In this document: positions 49,785 to 61,500 of the stretch, piece after piece
How positions within the stretch are numbered: position 1 is the first letter of the stretch
How the letters are laid out: each line of letters starts with the position of its first letter
Assembly (NCBI RefSeq): GCF_902148855.1
Contig: NC_043963.1
Location: 29,588,605 to 29,652,604 of the forward strand
Origin: Sphaeramia orbicularis
Taxonomy: Eukaryota > Chordata > Actinopteri > Kurtiformes > Apogonidae
Direction: 5' to 3'
Length of the DNA: 64,000 bases
Notes under the pieces: generated by a model
Database searches by the model: none
Seen by the model: only the letters and a program-made list of their open reading frames with translations
Told to the model about the DNA's origin: nothing
Position numbers and translations under genes: made by a program

Positions 49785-52528
49785 AATCTACAAGAAGCAG
49801 AAGCCCTTGTGAAAAAAAAAAAAAAAAACACAAGCGCATGAAGGGTTGTGACTAGTCTGTTTGCTGTCTTAGCGGAAAAACTATGAGAGACAATACTGAG
49901 GCAACAACACATGAATTTATGTTTCTCTCCATGTAGCTTTTCAACACCCCCCCCCCCCCTCCTCATTTCCTTCACAACCAAAAACAGAGCCCAGTGTCCA
50001 GTGTCCAATACAACAAAACCCAAACACAAGTGCCGTTGCACAAGATTGTGTATTCTTGCAAAACAGTGTGGGGGTGTGAGCTGAGTGAGGAGTGTGTTTT
50101 GAGAAATCAGGGGGAAAGTTTCCCTGTCTCGGTGCCCGTCATTGTTCTGTCTCCTTGAAAGCCCATGCCTGTGGTTGGAAGACAAAGCCTGCTGAGTTGT
50201 GACTGTCTGTATCAGTGGAAAAACACCCACCCACAGATAGACCCACAGTCTACCTTCGGGGTGGATCACACATCAGAAAAATGCTTACCTATAGAGAACA
50301 CATTAACTCTCCTGCAGGGTGCCGAATTGAACTACACTTCTCTAAACGTCAACGGTATGTTTAAAAGTTCCAAGGTGAATTTTTATCCTGCATATTACCA
50401 GCAGTGGGAAATGTGAAATGGGACATGTAGGAAAAAATATTAAAACCCCATTGAGAAAAATGGTATTGTCACTCTGCCAGATGAAATCAGATAGCAAACA
50501 AAGGGAGGCTTTCTCACCTTGGGGAAGAACGTGCGTGTGACAAACTGTTTGTACTCCAAAAAGGGGATGCCCTGGCTGCGATTCAGCTCCTTCGTCAGGT
50601 CTGTCATATCCGTCTGCAGCTCTGCGAATCCTAAAAGGACAAAAAGAACCAAAAAAACCAGCCGATAGAAATTAAACACTGGAACGATTTTTAACCAGCT
50701 GTTATTTCCTGTTTGTGTCTCCAAACGATTAATCTGTTTCTAAGCAAAGTGAGTCACAAATCTGTTCACAGATGAATGCAATACTTATTACATTAGGGTG
50801 CAAGACTGACTGATTGCAATGGGGGAGATTTGAGATCAGACCCACAGAACTGTATCATTTACTTTTCCAAAGCTACTGTCATGTTCTGGTTGAATACAAA
50901 CATGCCAAATGCAGACTCTCTGATCTTCTCCCTTCTTTTTCTTTGCCAGAATTTGCAGTCCAGTATGGTATGCAGGCAAATATTTACCAAAAGACAATCT
51001 GAGCAGCCAAATCCAGTCTGAGGCTGTCATCCAAAACATGTGTACGGGCTGGGGTTTAGAGAGTGTAAGAGCTGCAGAGGCAGTATCAGCATGTCCAGAC
51101 ACCGACTTGAATCTGCATGTTAATACTGGACTTATTGTAGCCGCTTTATTGGGAGGTATATTCTAGGAGAGGATAATGTTCTCCTCTAATGAGACACTGG
51201 AGATCCTTTTATGGAAAAGCTCTTCCTGTCACTGGATGAGAGACATTTTTAGGTTACAACTGGAGTTTCTTCAGACTGTTTGCGTAGAACGAGGGGAATA
51301 CTGGGCCTGAGGGATTTAAAGCTGAAACATATTTCATTACTCCTCCAGGTTATTTATCCTCCAAACCACCAGTCAGTTCACACCATCTACTCCTGATTAG
51401 ACACAGCGGCCTGAATACCAATCCTCCCCTTTACCTCACTTTTCAGACAAAATACCAAAACCCTCCCATTCCTGTAACCTGGAATATGTCAATTCCCCAT
51501 CTTCCTTTACTCCCCTTTTATCACATCTTTCTCCTCAGTGGAGCTATCCCTCGCTTTGTGCACACTCACCCTGAACTTAGCCACAAATCTATCTGTGTCC
51601 TCTGACTAAATAACCTCTCCTCTCCAACTCTCCCTCCCACGTCTCCGCTTCTCCTCGGACTCGCGGCCCTGACTCCCCGCTCCTATCTCTTCCTCCCTCC
51701 ATTTCTCTTTCACTATCTGTCGCCTCATCTTTGCGCCATAAATCTGGGTGCTCAGATGCGGAGTGGCCTTCACAGCGCTTTACTCTAATGCCCTGGACAC
51801 GCACACGCATGCAGAGGCGAACACACAGGCCTCATTCCTATAGGGCAGACACAGCAGAGGCGAAATGGCTACTCAGTGTGTCTGCATGTGACTGATCATT
51901 TGTCAGACGCTGTGTTTTATGACTCACGCTTACTAGGCACAAATCTGTCAACCGCTGTATATCCCTCCCACCTCAAACTCCTAAACAAACACACATTAAC
52001 AAGCACATGCACGTAAAGACAAACAAATATATGTGGTCGATATTTCTTATGACAAGCTCCTTTGTTATGTCAATTGACACAAAACATCATTTGTGATCTA
52101 AATAACTTTGATAGTAAATCTTGTACAAATAGTACAAGGGGTGTGTGCTCCTGTGTGCGTTCTTGTGCAAACACACCTTTACGGATTTCCTCTCTGATCT
52201 GGGATTCCATCTCCTCCATTTGGAGTAGAGTTTTCTGCCAGTAGCGTTCCGCCCTTCGGCTCTTTGTGCAGTAAACTACAAGAGCTGAGAAGAAACACAA
52301 GAAAGGAAAGAAAAAGAGAAATGCTTCACACACTGACAACTTCCACGACATCAGAACATATAAAATGAGGCTGAAAAAGGAAAATATGAAGATATTAAAA
52401 ATCTGTGAAAATGTAAATGTATCTGAACGTGTGGCCATGTGATTTTTTTTCAATTTGTATTTGTCTAAAAAAAAACCTTTCAAAGAGATTAAGAGATGTG
52501 TAATTTAGAAGAAAATGTGATTCTTAAC

Positions 52529-52586
<58 letters not shown>

Positions 52587-55500
52587 TATTTGTGCACAGA
52601 TAGTTTCCGAGGAATAAGGCTATAAATCTGAGAAGAAAAAGGCTTTGTTGATATCTGAGAGCAGATTCAAAGCAGGAAACTGAGAAAATCCACATAACAA
52701 CCCCTACACCTGCTCTATAGACACACACTCCCACAAAGATTACACGATACAGTCACACAGAGTCAGACAGACATGAGCACAAGGAGCAAAGGGAACAGTG
52801 GGGTCTTTGTGCAACCGGGACTCAAAGAGATCAAGCAAATGCGGGAAACTATGACCCCCAAATTCCTTTTATCTGCTCCACATCTGGAGCATCCATCGCT
52901 ACAGCAGGGAGACATCCATCATCTGCTGGCGAGCATGTATACATAACCTACCCACAGTGCACAGCAGCAGCAGCACACAGCACACCACGATGGACACCAC
53001 AATGGCCAGCTCACTGCCACCGAGCTGCACTTTTGCAATAGTGTGACGAAAGTTCCCCACTTGAACCTAGAAGGAGAAAAGAGAAACAACATGTGAAACA
53101 ATACACATTCTGTTTTATCCTCTTTACACAATAACCCCTTGAGTTTTTATTTTCTATTGTTTTAATTTCCTAATGCTTAAACGCAATTACATAAGTGTAC
53201 TGTAGTAGGAACATTTACTATTCTTTGTAGTCTAATAGAAAAATTGCAAGTGGTCTGATATGGAACCATGGTCATTGCTTCTACACATGTGCACACATAC
53301 ATCAATTTAATGGACACAGGTGCAGACACGCACAAAAAATAAATAAATAAAAAAAACAGAGCAGAACTTGAAAAATGGCCTTGTGCTGCAATGAGCTGGA
53401 GGAGTCACCCAGTTCAGAGTAACCCAGATGTGACAAGAAAAGGACTTTCACTTCTGCCTTCTGATTAGTCAGCAGGGTCTCTGTGGTCTCTCTGCACATC
53501 CTTCCCTCTCCTTCTTCAATCCTAACATAACTTCATAAAAAAGAGCCTCAGATAAAAACCCTCCAATCCTCAAACCAAATCCCTCTTTACACTGGCCTTA
53601 CTCTGAAGGGAAAGCAGCAGCTTCACTAGGCTTCATTCCTCTTTCTCTTATAGCCTTTCTCTTTCTGGTCCTGGCGTTTACTTAGTGAGACCAGTGAGAG
53701 AAAGCCTTCTTGCAGTGATTGCAGCAGCCAGTCCTGGTGTAATGGAGGGGGAAATGCCATTGTTCCATGTTCCTGTTTCGCTTGGGGTACAAAAACACTG
53801 CTTCCCAACATTCCCTCCTTAGCTCGGCTTCACTTCAGAGCCAAGCACAACACAGGCATGTAAAAATAGACCTGCCACCTAAAGTAAGTGAAGTAACACG
53901 AATGGCCATAAGCTATGCACCAGCCCGACATGTATGCATTTATTCAAATGTGCCGACACAAATGAAAATATACGTGCACGCTGTATTTATGCCCCTGTCT
54001 CATGTGCTCACAAATCATCTTTACCACTCATGTGCATGGAGGAGATGCATGCAGCCCACCCATTTGTGTTATGACATCTCATTTGACCCCTGCCCTGGCT
54101 TTACGTCCTAGCTAATTGCCTCTGTTTATTTTCAGTCATTCTAAAAGACAGACGGGGAGTAGAGGGTGCAGAGGAAACCACAGGTACAGATAGGGAATAA
54201 AAGCTTCCCTTCTATTTTTATGTCAAAGTGGGGAAAAGCTTCCTACAATACAAGTCAACAGACAGAGTAACATATGTTTCTAAGTTATTCCACCGAACCA
54301 CTCACAGTCTGGCTCATATTTAAATATAGATGAATGCTTTCCCCTCTAATAAAACTCTATCAAAACAGAGCGGAACGGACAACAACAGATGGGAAACACT
54401 GGTAGACTAAAGAGGGTGACGGGTTTTATCAGGAGAGACTAAACTTACATCTTGATCAAGACCTTTAATTGTAATTGAAAGAACTTGGAGCCAAAACAAC
54501 AACATAAGCAAAGAGCAGCATAATCACTGGCTCAAAAGACTTGGGTCTAAGTGCATTGTGAGATAATACCGTCTGTATGATGGCTGATTGGACCACTGAT
54601 GATAGACAGACTGATAAAGGATGAAGGAGATAAGTGTAAACATTTCACTGTTCTACCGTGGCATTGTGACACACAATGATGAATCACCACCTTTCCAGCT
54701 GCTGACTCATTCTCAGTGACTGCAGATCATTCATATTGCATAGAGACACACAGAGTTGGGAAGGTTATAGTAGAATGTTTTGCAATACTTACACTGAATA
54801 ATAATAATAATAATAACTTAATTTATATAGCACCTTTAAAAAGTGAGTTAACAAAGTGCTTTGACAAAGAAAAAAAACAAGATGCAAGCAAAGACACTAA
54901 AACATAGAAAACAACCCAACATGTATCGTAGTAGAGTGGGCAGAAGTAACATAACATGATGCTGTCAAATCAATGCAAAAATGAAGGAATGGAATAAAAC
55001 AACATCATGTATGTCAATATAAATGAATAACCAAAACAGGGTAAAACTAGAAAAGCACTCGGAGAGCACAGACCTCCACCAAGGCAGATCAGAACAGAAC
55101 ATTTAATTACCTCCGCCGTTACACTTGACGGAGGTAATTAAATGTTCAACATAAAAAACATTAAAAGTAGACAACATCCCATAGAAGCAAGTCTGTAAAA
55201 ATGTGTTTTAAGAAGTGATTTAAAAGATGTTACTGATTACATGCCTATAGCTGTAACTTGTAATCCATTCCATTAGATTACTAGATTAATTCAAATACTC
55301 TAATTTACATTATTATTGCTGTAACTGTGAATGAAAGTGACATAAAGTAGATTGAACCCAGGAGTCTTTCTGAACATACTTGCTGTAGAGATGTAAGCTT
55401 ACAGTATAGAGCAGCGTGATATTTCATGTGGAAAAAGGAGTGAGGATCCGTTCTTTACATAGCATTAAACTAGAGTCAAAACCAGTGAAGAAAAATGAAT

Positions 55501-58500
55501 ATAAAACTATGTAAATTTACAGTTCCTCTGTGGAACACTGCTTTCACTCTGTTTCTGAGGTACATTTTGTTGCCTTGTAGCTAATCTTCTTCAAATAGAA
55601 CCAGCAGCAGAAAAGGCAGTTTGTGATTTCTTTTTTTTTTTTTTTCCCACAGCAACAACTTGATTTCCCATCGTCATTCCATCCTTTTTGTCCTGTGTGG
55701 ACAGATAGGCTACGCTGCATGCATAATCGACTACGGTGCAGATACACTTAGATTTGTGCTTTGTTTTAAATCAGAGGCTTATAGGTAAATGCATTTTAAA
55801 TTTCAGAGCAAACAGCACAGAGGCACAAAAGTAATCTATTTATTTTAGGAGTGTAGCTTATGTTAGCTGTAACTGTAAACTCTGTCACTCATATCTTGTA
55901 TTCTACTCTCCAACACCAGACCTACACATGCATCACTAAATGTGACGAAAACCGCTGAGGTCTGTTTCAGTGTAAATCACAGATGGTTGGGATTTTGACA
56001 GAAGAGGCTTAAATACTCTGTGACAGACTGGTGATGTCCTTAAATTAGAAGGGTATATCCATCAATATTTTCAACAAGAGGTTTCATGTGCGTTTGTCTT
56101 CTAATGTGGTGTTTTACATGCATGCATACTTACAGTGACGGGCAGCTCTCTCTCACTGGAGCTCAACAATCCATTGATGGTGCAGTGAAACAGCTGGTCG
56201 TTATGGAAGCTGATGTTACAAGGATAGGAGCCAATCATCACTGAGTATTCCTCCGGCACCAGTTCCAGATCGCTCGGCCCTTTCTGTGCCAGAAATGAAC
56301 AAAAACAGCCATCAGCCAGTCAGTGGTAAGAGACCTGAGGGGCCGGGTTTGAACAGGCACAGATAACATTCATAAAGGCTGCAAAGGCTTTATCCACACA
56401 TACACCCTCTCACATACATACGCACACACACATACATGTCGAAAGTGAGCTGCGGCAGGCCTGTCACACAGCTGTGAGAGTGAGGAAGCCAGCAGAAAAC
56501 TTAACCAGTTTTTGGGCTAGGGTTCAGCTTAAAGCAGCAAACATTCCCGCTGCCTCCTTCACATGGCCAGGGAAATTTCTACAAACAAACCCGCTGACAG
56601 TCATCTCTGCCGCTGCCCAAAATAACATTCTCAGGGCCTTCTGCAGGAGCCTACATGGCCTTCATTATCAGTCCAACTCTGTCCATATAAACCCCACCTC
56701 TCACTATTTTTGTAGATTCCTTCTCACAACCCCTAGATATTATATTCAACAGTAATAAAACTCTACGGCTGCACAGAGCATAACCAGTCACTTTGGGGGT
56801 GTTTTATGTGGTTTTGGTATTAATGATGTACTCTCCAGGAGGAAACTGTCAATATCTAGGAACAGGCAGAGTTCAGAGACATATAATTAAGTCTGACAAG
56901 GCAAGAAAACACAAGTGGTCAGACAATCAGTAAAGCTGTAAACATGGAAACTGTTTGTCCAAATTAAAACCAACCTGAGAAGTCGGCCTGTAAACTCTTA
57001 TGCGTGTTTACATTAGACATATTCTGAAATAATTCAATGCTTTGCCTTTGTTTCACTTCCAAATACATTTGGCTCACATTGCAGGTTGCGTTAAACCTGT
57101 TTGAAAACCTGTTAGACCTGTTTCGAATGATTGATTATCTGTTCTTTTGCTGCTTTTTTGCCAAATTCGGCCTTAAAAACTAGTGAGAACAGTGTTATTT
57201 TCACCAAAGAAAAATGCAAAAGCAGGAGTCGGGTTATATGAAATTGTAATTTCCTTTCAATATAACAAATCACAAGTGAGGAATGTGTTTAGTCGAGTGT
57301 GTGTGTTTACTCCCAGTGTGCTTCCTTGCTTTGATTACACCCTCAGGGCCCTGTCCTGTCCCTACTGCAGGATGCCACCCCCTGGGTCTTTGTCAACAAA
57401 TGTTTCCTAACAGACAAAACATGCACACACACACACAAAAAGATGCAGACATACATCCGTATATAATTGCTGTAGTATGCTAAAAAATGTAAAGCATATC
57501 TGCCATATACAGCACAATATGGCATCGCAGTCCCAGTCATTCGACCAAATAATGAAATCTAACCGCAAAAACAGGATGAAACACAAACACAACCCACCCA
57601 CATTCCAGCTCAGGTCCTTAATATAGGCTCGACTGACTAACAAGCTCCTATTAATAAACAAACACATTCTCCCTCCACTCCTCCCCTCAGGTCCGGCACA
57701 AGTGGAATCCACCTTCCTAAAGAAAACAGGAAACAACAGAAAAGTCGCCCATGTACCCAGACTGAGGCAGCGGTCCCTGCAGGGGCCTCATCCCCACATA
57801 CACACACACCAACAGGAAGCTGCATCATGTCTCAACTTCCCCGTCTGTGGCGTTACTGTGGGTATGACGTTCAGTGTCAGGGCCAGCAGCTTTTATGGGC
57901 GATGAATCCATGCAGACAGGTGCTTAGATCAGCCAGAACATAGGAACACAGGACCTCCCACTGAGCCGCCATTAAATCTCAGCAGCAGCACCCCCCCACC
58001 ACCACCACCCCTCACCCCTCTCTCTCAGGCCCACAACAGAAATCAACACGTTTCAGGGGACGTATGCTTTGATGTGGTTTATGTGCCTCTGGTTTATGTG
58101 AATATGAATAAAGAAGCATTCAGCCCAGTCTGCTGCTCACAGCAGGAGCAGTCAGGTTTACAGCAGAGGCACTTCTCAATCCAACAAACATCATCTCTGG
58201 GTCTAGGGTGGTTTTTATGGCTGATATGGTGAAATACCTGCTTCGTTTATATCAAAGAAATCTCATCTTTCAAAGAGTCTCCCCTCTGTGTGTTTACTCC
58301 TCAAATGGGCAGCATTTGATTTGGTTGTATTTACACAGATGGAAAAAATAAATTCTAATACATAGACGTGTGTATTGGTAAGAATCTGGCGATACGATAC
58401 AAATCACAATACTAGGATCACGATACGATATATCACGATATATCATGATACTATTAAAAAGGCAGTTTTTTGTTTCTTTCTTTTTTAAAAAAGAAGAATT

Positions 58501-61500
58501 GAATTACACCAGAAATATGCACAAATACTAAACACATTTTTATTTGATCACAACAGGATCTAATGCTATATCACAAAATGTTCCTGTGTTCAAACTGAAA
58601 TTATGTTTTACAGACGTTACAGTTTAAGATCCTGTTCAAATGTTCATATTCTATTAGTTCAGAACTAACATCAGAACAATATTTTTGTACAATCCCAACA
58701 AAGGAACTAATATCTGCCTCTCAGACAGTAAAAAGTGCTTTTAGGATGCTTCAAATAACCATTATTTAATCAAACAGTGTTAAATAATAATAAATAAGAT
58801 AGAAACAATAAAGAAAACTAAAAAACTAAAATGAACCTACACCATATCTGCATTTGAATAAATACCTAAAAATATCGATAGAGTACTTTTTAAAATCGAT
58901 ACAGTATTGTGAAATGAAATATCACGATACATTGCAGAACCGATATTTTCTAACACCCCCACTAATACATGATTTTTACTGGGAATGGCAAAAAAATGTC
59001 TAAAACTCTCCCTGGGCCTTATCAAATGGCATTCTCCTGTCAACATATTTCATTAAATAGTTACACTGATGTAATATAAACAATTTGTATGCATGTATGA
59101 GTATTCTTGACATAGTAACAATAAAAAAATGCTGTTACTTTTTAACAATGCATCCCATAACCGTGCATCTGTCATTCTACTAAAATGACACACAGTGACA
59201 TGCATACAGACAGATATCAGAAACACACTTTGGAAATAGGCTGCATACTCACATTAATGTTTTTTTTGGTGGCTTTCAGTTATTACAGGCCTAAAAAAAT
59301 CATCAAATAAAAATCATAAAAGATTACTGTTAAAGTGTCAGGTAAAATAAAGGGTTTAAGGCTTCCTGTTAAAATGTCTGCTTTAATCAACTACATCATA
59401 AAAATGAAATAGAAATCAATAAAACTGCATCCATCATATTAAGAGATGGGGATGACCTTTGATTTTTCTAAAGGATGTGAATATTTGCGTGAGTTATCAG
59501 CGCAGTAAGATACTTGTGTGACACTAATCTGAACTTCCTGTCTCAGCAGGAGTTTCACTCACATTGATGATGAGTGTCAGTGGCTCTCCCGGGTGGTGTT
59601 TAATCAGCTTCTCCTTGTTAGCAGTGAAGAACTGAGGATCCTCCACATACTCCAACAGGAAGTGACCTTTAAGAAGCTCCCCCTCCTCTTCCTCTGCCTC
59701 GCTGTCCGAGGAGGCTGGGCTGTCTCCGGTGTACGAGATTCCGTTTAGGAGGAACTGCACGGTGGTCTGCTGGGACTGGCTCGCCGCCGGGGATGGACAG
59801 GTGATCATGGAGGTGGAGATGACTGTGCAGTCCTAGTGAAAGATCAGGGAAAATAATGTCAAAATATATCCCTCATCCACTGATTAAGGCATTAAAGTGC
59901 AAGGTCCTGATTATGTAATTTTGAGAAATGCTTTGTAATTATGACAAAATATCACATTATTATAACATCAGACTCTTGGAACTATGAGAAAATTTAAGCC
60001 TGGTTATCCATCACTACCAAATAATCAAACTACTAAAAAAATGCTTTGTCTATATAAAAATATTCATATACAATAGAAGAATAATGTGGGCTGAGTCTTA
60101 TTCACAGTTTTATAATTCATAGATTTGGACTCAGTGGGTCATATGACATAGAAAACACTAACAAATAACACTGATATTTTAACATATAAAGACCCAGTGC
60201 TACTTTTGTGGAAGTTCCCAAATGAAGTTTTCTCTATATTCAACCTTTTTTTTAACTGATTTCTCACCATTTATTCTAATATTATGCTGTGTATTTTGCA
60301 TTTTTCAGTGTAAACCATGTATTTGCCTATATTTAATTCACTGATCATATAGTTGTTCAGAAAAGCTCAGACTGAAGTTGAGGGTTATTATATCAGAAAC
60401 AGAGATAAACCAGACATTGATCCAACTCCATGGCTTTTACTGGTGAATTAATGTTGTAGAAGATTATGGTGTTTCCATGGCAACTGCAAAGTCTCTGAAT
60501 GTCTGAATGGGTCATATCTGATGACCATGAAAAGATGACAAACTGTATTTCATACAGATTATGATAGGATTAGTGGATCAACAGCTATTAAACAGTTTAG
60601 ATCAGTAGATGATTTTTGTCGATGGTGGATGTTTGGGTCTTTATGGGTTAATAAAATCTACAATAGAATAGAAAAATTACGACAACTAATTAAACCTTTC
60701 TTATTATATTAGCTCCCCATAAAGTTTCAAGGTCAATTCAAGATTTTGGTGATATATTTCAGATCTTTTGGTGGTCAGAGGTTTCCTACATTTGTGAACT
60801 TTTACATCTATGTGTAACTAAACATATGTCCAACACTTGCTGGTGGTACTTTGGTCCAACAGACAGGGTGCTTCCCAGGTTTTTGTCCTACGTTATGGAC
60901 TTGGGTGCATTTACATAGAATTTAACTGTTGGAATCTATGACTTTTCATTTATTTTATACTCATATACACATTTCATTTTTTACCCCGCACCCGAAGGGG
61001 AGGCAAGAGGTGTTGTTTTTGGTTCGGTTTGTTTGTTTGTTCATTTCTATTGGCTGAGTTCATGCCAAATTGGGTTTATAGATTGCCAGTGACCCAGAAT
61101 AGATGTGGTTACATTTTGGGAAAAGTAGGTCAAAGTTAAAATTTTTTATGAATTTTTAAAATCTTTTTCCTTCTCCCATTTACTTACAATGGGTAAAATT
61201 TCAAATGTTTATAAAAACATCAATTTTGTTTCAATTTACTTCAAACCTGGTACATATATAGAGGCACTTGATATGCTGACATCACCACAAGCATAGACAT
61301 GATGACATCAGCTGGATCAATGCCAAAATTAGCTACAATACATGCACGGGGCAGGGTTTGTTGTGCCTGGCACCACTTGTTTTATACTTATATTTCTTTT
61401 ATACTCTTATACTGACTTTTGTCATTGAAAGGTGCTATATAAAAACTTCCTTACTTACTAAAATGGACTCTTTCATGCTGTTGCATTTTTTGAATATATT

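Noticed and set aside
49712-50269. 185-codon minus-strand open frame
   Set aside because: It lies inside a plxnd1 intron and runs into a TG microsatellite; the composition is not protein-like and the plexin frame skips it.
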